This document shows, in pieces, positions 48,971-57,307 of a DNA stretch of 64,000 nt (its first letter is position 1; each line of letters starts with the position of its first letter). Below the pieces are notes generated by a model that searched no databases, was not told where the DNA came from, and was given only the letters and a program-made list of their open reading frames with translations. Source of the stretch: Agrobacterium vaccinii. GTDB lineage: Bacteria > Pseudomonadota > Alphaproteobacteria > Rhizobiales > Rhizobiaceae. Where the stretch lies: NCBI RefSeq assembly GCF_021310995.1, contig NZ_CP054150.1, forward strand, positions 744,001 through 808,000. The letters are read 5' to 3'. Made by a program: the position numbers and the translations under genes.

Positions 48971-51634
48971 ATGAACGAGACCATCAAGACTTTAACCGCG
49001 CCAGAGCCGATTTCCGTGTCCGTGGAAGGCATGACCTGTGCGTCCTGCGTGCGGCGTGTGGAGGTGGCGGCGGGGAAGGTGCCGGGGGTGGCGGCGAGTT
49101 CGGTGAATTTTGCGACGAAGAAGCTAACGGTGGAACCGGGGGCGGGGTTTTCTGCAAAGACACTGGCTGCGGCGGTGAAGAAAATTGGTTACGAGGTTGC
49201 GCCTCAAACGATGACGCTTTCGGCGCATGGCTTGAAGGGTGCGGATGATGCGGCGCGGTTGAAGACTGTGCTGGAAGCTGCGCCGACCACTATAAATGTG
49301 GAGGTGGATGCGCAGAGCGGGACTGTGACCATCGAGAGCTTGGGCGGTGCGCGTCAGCGCGATGTGTTGGTGGAAACGGCTCGGCTGGCCGGGTTTGCGT
49401 TGAACGTTCCGGGTGCCGCTGGCCGCGATCATGCAGGGCATGAGCACAGCCACCATGCCAGCGACGAGGCGACGCTGAAGCGGGATGTCATTCTGGCGGC
49501 CATCCTCACCGCGCCGCTCTTCGTGCTGGAAATGGGTGGGCATCTTTATGAGCCGATGCACCATTGGTTGATGGGCGTCATCGAGACGCAGACGCTGTAT
49601 TACATCTATTTCGCACTGGCGACGGTGGTGATTTTCGGGCCGGGATGGCGCTTTCTAAAGTCCGGTTTTCCAGCGCTTGTGCATGGTGCGCCGGAGATGA
49701 ATTCGCTGGTGGCGCTGGGGGTGAGCGCGGCCTATCTCTATTCGCTTGTGACGACCTTTGCCCCAGGCCTGCTGCCGGAGAACGCCCGGCACGTTTATTA
49801 TGAGGCCGCGACCGTCATCGTCACGCTGATCCTGATCGGACGGTTGCTGGAGGCCCGCGCCAGCGGCAACACTGGCGATGCTATTCGTAAACTAGCGAAC
49901 CTTCAGGCCAAGACGGCACGGGTGGAGCGGGGCGGGCAAACGCTCGATATCGCGCCGGAAGAGGTGGTGGTGGGTGACATCATCATCATTCGCCCCGGCG
50001 AGCGCCTGGCCGTGGATGGAGACGTGGTCGAGGGCGCGTCCTATATCGATGAATCGATGATTTCGGGCGAGCCGGTGCCGGTGGAAAAGACGGTGGGCGC
50101 GCATGTCACTGGCGGCACCATCAACAGGAATGGCACGCTGAAATTTCGCGTCACCAAGGTCGGGGCGGATACGATGCTGGCGCAGATCATCCGGTTGGTC
50201 GAGCATGCGCAAGGCGCGAAATTGCCGATCCAGCTTCTGGTCGACAAGGTCACTGCGCTGTTCGTGCCTGTCGTCATCGCCATCTCGGTATTGACTTTCA
50301 TCGTCTGGGCGCTGTTCGGGCCACAGCCTGCCTATACCTACGCAATGATCAATGCCGTGGCCGTTCTCATCATCGCCTGCCCCTGTGCCATGGGGCTCGC
50401 CACACCGACATCCATCATGGTCGGCACGGGAAGGGCCGTGGAACTGGGCGTGCTGTTTCGCAAGGGCGCCGCCTTGCAGGCACTGAGTTCCGCCGGGATT
50501 GTTGTGGTGGACAAGACGGGGACGGTGACGAAGGGTCAACCGGAGTTGACTGATCTGGTGTTGGCAGAAGGGTTTGAGCGCCGTGAGGTATTGAGGCTGG
50601 TGGCGGCAGTGGAAAGCCGGTCGGAGCATCCGATTGCCGAGGCGATTGTGCGGGCGGCGCGTGGGCAAGAACCCCTCCCCAACCCCTCCCCACAAGGGGG
50701 AGGGACTAACCCAGCCGCACCGTTAGGAAATAGAATGGTGGGTCTGCCGCACGGTCTCTCCCCCCTTGTGGGGGCAGAGGAGCGGTCTGCGCAGCAGAGT
50801 AATCGATCCAGTGAATCGATTGCAGCGACGAAGCCCGGCAGGGCAGAGGGGGTCTTCACTCCTACAATAACCGACTTCCAGAACATTCCCGGTTACGGCA
50901 TCTCCGCCACCGTTGATGGCCGCAAAGTCGACGTCGGCGCAGACCGCTTCATGTCCAAACTCGGCCTTTCCATCGCGCCTTTCGCTGACACCGCACAAAA
51001 GCTGGGCGATGAAGGCAAGACGCCACTTTACACAGCCATTGATGGTCAACTGGCAGCGATCATCGCGGTGGCGGACCCGCTGAAACCATCTAGCGTCCAT
51101 GCCATAAAAGCCTTGAAATACATGGGCATAGAGCTGGCGATGGTGACGGGGGATAATGCCCGCACGGCAAAGGCCATCGCCCGTCAGGTGGGCATCGAGA
51201 AGGTGGTGGCCGAGGTGCTGCCGGAGGGCAAGGTGCAGGCGATCCATGATCTGCGGCGGGGCGGCACGACGCTGGTCTTCGTGGGCGATGGTATCAATGA
51301 CGCACCAGCGCTGGCTGAAGCCGATATCGGTATCGCCATCGGTACCGGCACGGATGTCGCCATTGAAAGTGCCGATGTGGTGCTGGTGGGTGGTGATCTG
51401 ATGGGTGTGGTCCATGCCATCGAGATGAGCTGCGCCACCATGCGCAACATCCGCCAGAACCTGTTCTGGGCGTTCGGCTACAACGTCGCGCTCATTCCCG
51501 TGGCGGCAGGCGCGCTTTATCCCGGCTTCGGCATCATGCTGTCGCCGATGATCGGCGCGGGTGCCATGGCGTTGTCCTCGGTCTTCGTGCTGGGCAACGC
51601 CTTGAGATTGAAAACAGCGGGGGTATCGCCATGA
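48971..51634 (+). CDS. copA: CopA, Cu+-exporting P1B-type ATPase, with in-frame repeat insertion
   Basis: The 887-residue pump has a heavy-metal domain with GMTCASC (Cys23, Cys26), a second degenerate one without Cys, and a His-rich stretch (about 157-166). Then follow eight helices with C470-P-C472 (IIACPCAMGL), D514 in the phosphorylation motif DKTGT, the SEHP motif, MVTGDNARTAKAI and GDGINDAPALAEADI. Between SEHPIAEAIVRAA and IPGYGISATVDG, residues about 566-629 are encoded by a palindromic repeat and are rich in Pro, Gly, Arg and Ser, so the protein is longer than usual. The ATG at 48971 follows aaaggggaaatccc. It overlaps cueR by ATGA. Confidence 0.93.
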   Translation: MNETIKTLTAPEPISVSVEGMTCASCVRRVEVAAGKVPGVAASSVNFATKKLTVEPGAGFSAKTLAAAVKKIGYEVAPQTMTLSAHGLKGADDAARLKTVLEAAPTTINVEVDAQSGTVTIESLGGARQRDVLVETARLAGFALNVPGAAGRDHAGHEHSHHASDEATLKRDVILAAILTAPLFVLEMGGHLYEPMHHWLMGVIETQTLYYIYFALATVVIFGPGWRFLKSGFPALVHGAPEMNSLVALGVSAAYLYSLVTTFAPGLLPENARHVYYEAATVIVTLILIGRLLEARASGNTGDAIRKLANLQAKTARVERGGQTLDIAPEEVVVGDIIIIRPGERLAVDGDVVEGASYIDESMISGEPVPVEKTVGAHVTGGTINRNGTLKFRVTKVGADTMLAQIIRLVEHAQGAKLPIQLLVDKVTALFVPVVIAISVLTFIVWALFGPQPAYTYAMINAVAVLIIACPCAMGLATPTSIMVGTGRAVELGVLFRKGAALQALSSAGIVVVDKTGTVTKGQPELTDLVLAEGFERREVLRLVAAVESRSEHPIAEAIVRAARGQEPLPNPSPQGGGTNPAAPLGNRMVGLPHGLSPLVGAEERSAQQSNRSSESIAATKPGRAEGVFTPTITDFQNIPGYGISATVDGRKVDVGADRFMSKLGLSIAPFADTAQKLGDEGKTPLYTAIDGQLAAIIAVADPLKPSSVHAIKALKYMGIELAMVTGDNARTAKAIARQVGIEKVVAEVLPEGKVQAIHDLRRGGTTLVFVGDGINDAPALAEADIGIAIGTGTDVAIESADVVLVGGDLMGVVHAIEMSCATMRNIRQNLFWAFGYNVALIPVAAGALYPGFGIMLSPMIGAGAMALSSVFVLGNALRLKTAGVSP
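50668..50858. repeat. Palindromic repeat inside copA, in frame
   Basis: The left side carries aacccctccccaca-type runs with cccacaaggg, the right side ctctcccccttgtgggggca, and the end gcccggcagggcagaggggg. These match the inner arms and end of the family A repeats, in a diverged form. It adds about 64 codons without a stop or frameshift. Confidence 0.8.
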
Positions 51635-52041
51635 ACATCGGTCAGGCATCGCAGGTCTCAGGCGTTTCAGCCAAAATGATCCGCTATTACGAGCAAATCG
51701 GCCTAATCACGCCCGCCGCCCGTACCGGCAACAATTACCGAACCTATGGCGAGCAGGACGTGCACAATCTGCGCTTCATCAAGCGCTCCCGCACGCTGGG
51801 CTTTTCGCTTGAAGAAACGGAAACGCTGCTGAAACTCTGGCAGGACAAGACCCGCGAAAGCTCAGCCGTGAAGGACATAGCGCTCGCCCACATCAATGAT
51901 CTCGAGCGCAAGATTGCCGAGATGAAAGCCATGGTCAAAACGCTCTCCCATCTCGCCCACTGCTGCGGCGGCGACCACCGGCCCGATTGCCCCATTCTGG
52001 ACGATCTGGCAGGCATCGACGCTGCCGCTTCGCAGACATAA
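51631..52041 (+). CDS. cueR: CueR/HmrR, copper-responsive MerR-family activator
   Basis: The 136-residue protein has the MerR helix-turn-helix (NIGQASQVSGVSAKMIRYYE), a dimerisation helix (about 78-108) and the C-terminal copper-binding loop HCCGGDHRPDCPI (about 110-122) with the two Cys of Cu+/Ag+ sensors. Its ATG overlaps the copA TGA, so activator and pump are co-transcribed. It should bind the operator at 48918-48948. The rhizobial orthologue is often called HmrR. Confidence 0.92.
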   Translation: MNIGQASQVSGVSAKMIRYYEQIGLITPAARTGNNYRTYGEQDVHNLRFIKRSRTLGFSLEETETLLKLWQDKTRESSAVKDIALAHINDLERKIAEMKAMVKTLSHLAHCCGGDHRPDCPILDDLAGIDAAASQT

Positions 52042-52067
52042 TTCGCAACGAAACAAAGGATACCACC

Positions 52068-52268
52068 ATGGAAACCAATACCTTCACCGTTCCCGACATG
52101 ACCTGCGGCCACTGCGAGAAGACCATCCGCGGCGCGCTGGCAGAGGCGCTTCCCGGCGCGAATATCGGCATCGATCTGCCCACACATCGTGTGACGGTGA
52201 CTGGTGATGCTGCGATGGCTGAGGAGGCGATACGAGAGGTGGGGTATAGCCCGGAACGGGTGGGATGA
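52068..52268 (+). CDS. copZ: CopZ-like copper chaperone
   Basis: The 66-residue protein is one heavy-metal-associated domain: TNTFTVPDMTCGHCEKTIRG with M-T-C-G-H-C, then ALPGANIGIDLPTHRVTV and a closing IREVGYSPERVG. It delivers Cu+ to CopA. It starts 26 bases after cueR, aaaggataccacc precedes the ATG, and it completes the copper operon. Confidence 0.9.
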   Translation: METNTFTVPDMTCGHCEKTIRGALAEALPGANIGIDLPTHRVTVTGDAAMAEEAIREVGYSPERVG

Positions 52269-52285
52269 TGTTGCAAAAGAGGTGG

Positions 52286-52309
52286 TATGTGCTACATATG
52301 TAGCACATA
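52286..52309 (+). promoter_or_regulatory. Perfect 24-base palindrome before mazEF
   Basis: tatgtgctacat is followed immediately by its complement atgtagcacata. It lies about 75 bases before the antitoxin start and is probably the operator bound by the AbrB-type antitoxin or the toxin-antitoxin complex. Confidence 0.72.
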
Positions 52310-52382
52310 TGATCCCACTTAAGGCTTCGTTTGTCTTGAAACTATTCGTGACGACGCAGAGCGGAAATCTGGAGCAGGAGCA

Positions 52383-52649
52383 ATGACGGTAACGACAAAA
52401 ATCAGACGGCAGGGCGGTGCTGCGGTCATGACCATACCGCCCGCTTTGCTGAAGCTCATGGGAACCGAAATCGGTTCGGAAATGACACTCGAAATCGACA
52501 ACGGAAATCTTGTCGCGAGCCCGGTGACAACGCAAAAAAAGCGCTACTCGCTTGCAGAATTGCTGGAGGGCGCTGATGAAATGGCTGAGCTGAACGTGGA
52601 AGCTTCGGCCTGGGACGCAGCGCCGCGTGTGGGCAAAGAAGCGCTGTAA
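52383..52649 (+). CDS. mazE: MazE-like antitoxin (AbrB/SpoVT DNA-binding)
   Basis: The 88-residue protein has a swapped-hairpin AbrB fold at the N-terminus (TTKIRRQGGAAVMTIPPALL, then GTEIGSEMTLEIDNGNLVAS) and a C-terminal helical tail (YSLAELLEGADEMAELN) that would bind the toxin. The position directly upstream of mazF, with a one-base overlap, identifies it. It should repress the promoter through the palindrome at 52286-52309. Confidence 0.87.
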   Translation: MTVTTKIRRQGGAAVMTIPPALLKLMGTEIGSEMTLEIDNGNLVASPVTTQKKRYSLAELLEGADEMAELNVEASAWDAAPRVGKEAL

Positions 52650-53008
52650 TGGTGCGCAGCAATGTTCCAAAGCGCGGCGACGTGTTTCTCATCGATCTCA
52701 ACCCGGTGGTCGGCAATGAGATGAAGGACGAACATCGCTGTGTCGTCATTACGCCAAAAGAGATAAATGCCGTTGGGCTGTGCTTGGTCGTACCGATAAC
52801 GACTGGAGGTATGTTTACCCGTAAAGCGGGCTTGGCGGTCAATATTTCCGGGCAGAGAACGACCGGCGTTGCGCTGTGTAATCAAGTACGAAGCCTCGAT
52901 ATTGCTGGGCGTATCGCGCTAAAGAAAGCAAAATTTCTCGAAACGTTGGATGATGCTACGATGCAGGAGATCGTGGCGAGGGTCGTCAGTGTGATCGACC
53001 CAGCATAG
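52649..53008 (+). CDS. mazF: MazF-like endoribonuclease toxin
   Basis: The 119-residue protein has the PemK/MazF core: RGDVFLIDLNPVVGNEMKDE (with the G-x-x-x-x-x-H region), HRCVVITPKEINAVGLCLVV, VPITTGGMFTRKAGLAVNIS, and VALCNQVRSLDIAGRIALKK carrying the catalytic Arg/Thr-type region (N-Q-x-R-S/T). It should cut mRNA at short sequences when free of the antitoxin. Its first base is the last base of mazE. The frame is intact. Confidence 0.88.
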   Translation: MVRSNVPKRGDVFLIDLNPVVGNEMKDEHRCVVITPKEINAVGLCLVVPITTGGMFTRKAGLAVNISGQRTTGVALCNQVRSLDIAGRIALKKAKFLETLDDATMQEIVARVVSVIDPA

Positions 53009-53016
53009 AGGTCGCA

Positions 53017-53205
53017 ATGGATGAGAGAGGCGTTACAACGAACGCGGCAATTCCCGACGATGAGATCGAGCTCAGAGAACTGCTTCTGGCCCGAATGCGT
53101 GGGAAGTTTGTGTCTGATGAAGACGCCAGATCGCGAACCGAGGCAATGATCAAGGCGAAGAAAGTCTTTTATGGCCTGGCGAAATCAGCGCCCCTCAAGG
53201 ATTGA
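53017..53205 (+). CDS. Small third gene of the mazEF operon, unknown function
   Basis: The 62-residue, mainly helical protein starts MDERGVTTNAAIPDDEIELR and ends VFYGLAKSAPLKD. agaggtcgca precedes the ATG, eight bases after the mazF stop, so it is in the operon. It does not look like an AbrB, MazF or known antitoxin. A role in modulating the toxin or an unrelated fused-promoter passenger are both possible. Confidence 0.65.
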   Translation: MDERGVTTNAAIPDDEIELRELLLARMRGKFVSDEDARSRTEAMIKAKKVFYGLAKSAPLKD

Positions 53206-53220
53206 GAAGCGCTTGTGATT

Positions 53221-53469
53221 TCAAACCTCGTCGAACTTTCCGCCTTCCATGGATGGATTGCGGTCCAAGACCTTTTCCTCATCGTCATCAGGCAGAGCGT
53301 CGTCGCTTTCCTGATAGGGATCGTCATCCGTTTCGGCCTCTTCGTCCCGCAGTTCATGCTCGATCTGCTGGGACAGTTCTCCGTCTTCGGGCAGATCGTC
53401 TACCTCGAGATCTACGATGTCTTGGTCGAGGGCGTCTTCGTTTTCTGTCAGTGGCTTGCGCGGGTCCAT
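53221..53469 (-). CDS. Small highly acidic protein
   Basis: The 82-residue protein is rich in Asp and Glu (EDALDQDIVDLEVDDLPEDG, then EEAETDDDPYQESDDALPDD) and lacks a recognised domain. The ATG at 53469 has gggagg five bases before it, which supports this frame over an overlapping hydrophobic frame on the plus strand. Intrinsically disordered acidic proteins of this kind are common and unassigned. Confidence 0.65.
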   Translation of the reverse strand: MDPRKPLTENEDALDQDIVDLEVDDLPEDGELSQQIEHELRDEEAETDDDPYQESDDALPDDDEEKVLDRNPSMEGGKFDEV

Positions 53470-53602
53470 GGGGGCCTCCCTGAGGGTTTTTGTTCTTGTC
53501 ATCAGTTAAACTGAATGGGGGGCGCAGAGTTCCGGCTGCGCATCAAAACAAAGTCTTGACCTCAACCGTGGTTGAGGACCTATTTTCCCTGCCGACCTTT
53601 GA

Positions 53603-55024
53603 ATGAGCATGGAGACGGCAGTGGTGGATGTGATGGAAGAGAGCAGTTGGGCAGCATTGTTGCGGGGTCGCAATCTGGCGCTGCTGATGGCGATTTCGGC
53701 GGGCATCGGGCTTCATGCCTTCAACCAGTTCGCCATTGTCGCGGCTTTGCCGGTGGCGGTGGCGGATATTGGTGGGGCGCTGATCTATAGCTGGGCCTAC
53801 AGCATCTACTTCGTCGGGTCTGTCGCAGGTGGTGTGACGGCCATTCTTCTGCGCGAACGGGTTGGCGCACGGGCGGCGCTGGTGGTGTCGGCGCTGTTCT
53901 TTTCTTTGGGTATGGTGATCTGCGCGGGTGCCATCAACTTTCCCATTCTGATCGTGGGGCGCGGTTTGCAGGGCATTGCCGATGGTTTGATCGTGGCCGT
54001 GTGTTACAGTCTGATCCCCGCAGGCTTCAGGTCCGATCTGCTGCCGAAGGTCTTTGCGGTTGAGGCTGGCGTGTGGGCGGCTGCATCCGTCGCGGGGCCG
54101 CTTCTGGGCGGGCTTGCCACCGAACATGTGTCGTGGCGGGCGACGTATCTGTTGCCGGTGCCGCTCATTCTGTTGCTGGTCGTCTATACGTGGGTGTCGG
54201 TTTCGCCGGAAAAGCTCGCCGTGTCGCAGCGCAAGGCGACATGGCCGCTGCTGCTGTGCCTGACGGGTGCGCTGGCCCTGTCGGCCCCCGCCGCCTTCGA
54301 AGGTCTGGAGATGCGCATTGCCAGCCTGGTGCTGGGCTCGGCATTGCTGTTCACGTCACTGAAAATGGGGGTGCGGCCCGACGCCGGACTGTTTCCCAAG
54401 GATGCGTTTCGGCCCGGCACGGTGGTGGGAAATGGTTTCTGGATGCTGTTTCTGATGTCCTATGCGCAGGCGCTGACCAGCGTCTATCTGGCGCTGATCG
54501 CCATCGGGCGGTGGGGCTACGAGCCGACATTTGCGGGGTTCATCGTGGTGGCCATGCCATTGGCTTGGAGCACGGTGGCGGTGATTGTCGGCAGCTTGCG
54601 GTCGCAGCGGCTGCGCGATGCGTGTGTGCATTACGGCCCGTGGCAGATGGCGCCGGGTTGCGCGCTGTTGGGGTATGGTCTGTTGACGGGAAGCTGGCTT
54701 GAAATGCTGGCGGGACAGGCCCTGATCGGCTCGACATTCGGCATGTGCTGGGCTGGCATCAACCAGAACGCGATGGAAGCCGCGCCGGAGCACGAGCGCA
54801 AGATGACCGGAGCGCTACTGCCGACCGTCGCCACCTTGGGCGCGGCTGCCGGGGCAGGGGCGAGCGGGACGATTGCTGCCGCCACAGCTCTCGTTCCCGC
54901 TCTTGAGCGCGGCGATTTATCGCCATCGCTATCTTCGATTTATGGAGTGGCAGCTGCGGTTTCGGTTGCCGCTATCTGGATCGGCCGGCGCGTCACGAAG
55001 GGTGCCGCGCCGTCGCCCTCATGA
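53603..55024 (+). CDS. Major facilitator superfamily transporter
   Basis: The 473-residue protein has about 14 membrane helices, starting near residues 22, 50 and 80. The N-terminal half has the typical loop 2-3 region (AILLRERVGARAALVVS) and RGLQGIADGLIVAVCYSLIP, the motif C-like stretch of drug/H+ antiporters (GPLLGGLATEHVSWRATYLL). The layout resembles the DHA2 multidrug group. The substrate is not deducible. The start lacks a clear ribosome site. The last bases are shared with the convergent small gene at 55019. Confidence 0.83.
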   Translation: MSMETAVVDVMEESSWAALLRGRNLALLMAISAGIGLHAFNQFAIVAALPVAVADIGGALIYSWAYSIYFVGSVAGGVTAILLRERVGARAALVVSALFFSLGMVICAGAINFPILIVGRGLQGIADGLIVAVCYSLIPAGFRSDLLPKVFAVEAGVWAAASVAGPLLGGLATEHVSWRATYLLPVPLILLLVVYTWVSVSPEKLAVSQRKATWPLLLCLTGALALSAPAAFEGLEMRIASLVLGSALLFTSLKMGVRPDAGLFPKDAFRPGTVVGNGFWMLFLMSYAQALTSVYLALIAIGRWGYEPTFAGFIVVAMPLAWSTVAVIVGSLRSQRLRDACVHYGPWQMAPGCALLGYGLLTGSWLEMLAGQALIGSTFGMCWAGINQNAMEAAPEHERKMTGALLPTVATLGAAAGAGASGTIAAATALVPALERGDLSPSLSSIYGVAAAVSVAAIWIGRRVTKGAAPSPS

Positions 55025-55189
55025 CTGGGTGGTCGCGAACACGATCATTGCCAGATAAATGACGAAAGCCATGATGCCGACGCCAGCGATGATGAGGATG
55101 ATGCCGCGACCGGCGCGTTTCTTCTCGCCCTTGTTCTCGTTGGCTTCGGAAGGAAATAGAATAGGATCGGTTTCCTGAATCTTGGTCAC
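55019..55189 (-). CDS. Small single-span membrane protein with GTG start
   Basis: The 56-residue frame reads M-T-K-I-Q-E-T-D-P-I, a charged part (NENKGEKKRAGRG), then one membrane helix (IILIIAGVGIMAFVIYLAMI) and a short tail, TTQS. agaggag precedes the GTG. It ends inside the stop codon region of the MFS gene (sequence tcatga is shared). It is unassigned; small charged-plus-helix proteins like this are common envelope proteins. Confidence 0.6.
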   Translation of the reverse strand: MTKIQETDPILFPSEANENKGEKKRAGRGIILIIAGVGIMAFVIYLAMIVFATTQS

Positions 55190-55255
55190 GCGGCTCTCCT
55201 CTGGATATTTTCGTTACCCAGAGAACGGTGTGGGCCCAGGAATGTTCCTACGCAC

Positions 55256-56971
55256 TTACTGTTTTAGCGCCCAAATCGTGGCATGGGCCACCGCGCCTTC
55301 GATGCTTTTCAGGTGCGCGGCCCGCACCGGCTTGAAGCTGTCGATGCGCTTGGTGCCGACATAGCGGCCATGGTCCGCGAACACTTCGATGGAGCCGTAA
55401 TCCAGGAAAATCCGTAGGCGGAAGGGGCGCGCGCCTTCAGCGATATAGCGCGGCGAGGGACCTTTGCGACCATCTTCATGGCGAATCCACAGGCCTGTTT
55501 CATCGCAGACAACGCCGAGTTTGACGCCGGGATGGTCCAGCTCAAGTTCGAAAGGCAGGCCGGGCGTGGTCAATTCGAACAGCAATTCAACGGCGCCTGT
55601 CGGAAACTCCACGCGCTCTCCTGCCGCCAGCCGTGTGCGGTCCAGAATACGGTGGCGCAGGCTTTCCGCCGCACCGATGGGCGGTGTCAGCAGCGCGCCG
55701 TGGGAGAAGTGCAGGCGGCGCGGCAGGGTCATGGCAGTGGGGAAGTCTATTTCCGGCGTCGCATCCGCCCAGTTGGCCAGCCAGCCGATGCCGACGATGG
55801 TATCGCCATCCAAAAAGGCCTGGAACGCATAATTATCCGTGCCGAAATCCAGCTCCTGGCCGAATTCCTTGACGAACGTCTTGCCATCGAACCAGCCGAC
55901 ATCTGCCATGGTCAGGTTCTTGCGGCCCGTGGCGGCATCTTCGGAATGCATGAGGCCATAGGTCAGCACCCAACGGGTAGAGCGGGCATTGGCAGGGCCA
56001 TCCAGCGGCAGAAGGCACGGGCATTCTATCGCCGTGGTCTTGTAGCGCGTTTCCACCCACAGCTTGCCGACATAGGTCCAGCCGGATGCGGCTGTCGGGT
56101 CCTGTGTTTCATAGAGCAGAATGACGCCGCCGCCATCGCTCTGGCTACCCAGCAGCATTTTCCACAGGCCATCCGGGCCGCGTACCACATAGGGGTCACG
56201 GAAATCCGGGGTCAACCCCTGCCCATCCGGGCGGTGGCCGAGAATGACATCTGCCTGGCCGGCCATGATGAGATCCGACGAGGTGGCAGTGAGCTGGATC
56301 TGTTGTTCCGGCACGCGGTCCTGCACCTGCTCGGTGAAGAACACGCGAATGCCGGTGCCTTCCACCAGCGGAATGGTGGAGCCGGAATAGGCCCCGCCGC
56401 GCTTGTCAGGCCTTGTCGTCAGGTCTTCGGAGGGGAACAGAAAGATCGGCAGATGCCGCCAGCGCAGGTAATCCGAAGAAACCGCGTGGCCCCAATGCAT
56501 GGTGTTCCAGCGCAGGCCGTGGGAATAATGCTGATAAAACAGATGCGGGCGCCCCTCGAAACGGCCAAAGCCGTTGGGGTCGTTCATCCAGCCAAAAGGC
56601 GGGCGGAAGTGGTAGCTATCGGGCAGATCGGGCGCTGCATTATCCGGCTTGGTGTGGACGACAGTAATGCCGGTTTCCAGAACATCGGAGGCGATGAACC
56701 AGTACATGACGGAGACCGCAGTGGTCACCGTATCATAGCTCAGCTCAACCCGCCCGCCGCCAAACACTTGATAAATACGGAAATTATACTCATCGACATT
56801 GGTGGTGGAGACTTCGCCGAACTTGCCATTATGATTGGAAAAGGACACCGAACCCGGCTCATCCGCCTTCTTCGCCTTCAGCCAGACGTGGAACGTGGCA
56901 TTGACCGGAAGATCGGTTTGTATGGTGCGAACAGCGCTCTCGATCTCTACGGGCAAAGCTGTATCGTTCAT
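55256..56971 (-). CDS. Glycoside hydrolase family 32 fructosidase
   Basis: The 571-residue enzyme has the GH32 marks: HFRPPFGWMNDPNGFGRFEG with the nucleophile Asp (WMNDPNG), FRDPYVVRGPDG (RDP, transition-state stabiliser) and AIECPCLLPLDG (the acid/base Glu in E-C-P). A five-bladed propeller is followed by a beta-sandwich (SIEVFADHGRYVGTKRIDSF). It should release fructose from sucrose, sucrose-phosphate or fructans. An extra N-terminal region of about 110 residues precedes the catalytic domain and is unlike a signal peptide, so the enzyme is probably intracellular. There is no sugar transporter or repressor beside it. Confidence 0.92.
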   Translation of the reverse strand: MNDTALPVEIESAVRTIQTDLPVNATFHVWLKAKKADEPGSVSFSNHNGKFGEVSTTNVDEYNFRIYQVFGGGRVELSYDTVTTAVSVMYWFIASDVLETGITVVHTKPDNAAPDLPDSYHFRPPFGWMNDPNGFGRFEGRPHLFYQHYSHGLRWNTMHWGHAVSSDYLRWRHLPIFLFPSEDLTTRPDKRGGAYSGSTIPLVEGTGIRVFFTEQVQDRVPEQQIQLTATSSDLIMAGQADVILGHRPDGQGLTPDFRDPYVVRGPDGLWKMLLGSQSDGGGVILLYETQDPTAASGWTYVGKLWVETRYKTTAIECPCLLPLDGPANARSTRWVLTYGLMHSEDAATGRKNLTMADVGWFDGKTFVKEFGQELDFGTDNYAFQAFLDGDTIVGIGWLANWADATPEIDFPTAMTLPRRLHFSHGALLTPPIGAAESLRHRILDRTRLAAGERVEFPTGAVELLFELTTPGLPFELELDHPGVKLGVVCDETGLWIRHEDGRKGPSPRYIAEGARPFRLRIFLDYGSIEVFADHGRYVGTKRIDSFKPVRAAHLKSIEGAVAHATIWALKQ

Positions 56972-57031
56972 TCCACTATCCTTTCATCAATATGCGGTGA
57001 CAGGATAGCAACGAAAGTGGCAGGTTAAAGT

Positions 57032-57307
57032 TCAAGTCCACTGTAGCCAGTCCGTAAGGACTGATATGCATAAGGCGATAACAAGCAGCCAAAGAGACGT
57101 TTTCACAGATATCTTCGGAAATAGCGGCGCTAGCAGAATATGAAACAAGGCGCTCACGGTCGCGAAAATCAAAAACAGACCGATAAGAAAGAGCTGTCCA
57201 GACAATGCTGGTTCGGCATCGGAATGCAATATTGGGGCCGCTATTAAAAAGCCGACTGCAGCCAAGGCCATAAACCCTGCAAAAATCATTGATTCACGAC
57301 GATTCAT
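57032..57307 (-). CDS. Small membrane protein, unknown
   Basis: The 91-residue protein has three hydrophobic helices (starting about 8, 38 and 72): SMIFAGFMALAAVGFLIAAP, LFLIGLFLIFATVSALFHIL and LWLLVIALCISVLTDWLQW. No conserved motif is recognised. GC is lower than around it. The gene is transcribed towards the GH32 gene start, and its ATG is at the edge of a 331-base spacer. Confidence 0.6.
   Translation of the reverse strand: MNRRESMIFAGFMALAAVGFLIAAPILHSDAEPALSGQLFLIGLFLIFATVSALFHILLAPLFPKISVKTSLWLLVIALCISVLTDWLQWT

Noticed and set aside
53215-53514. 99-codon hydrophobic frame on the plus strand opposite the acidic gene
   Set aside because: Its hydrophobic reading is the mirror of the Asp/Glu-rich minus-strand gene, which has a good ribosome site (gggagg); the plus frame has none.
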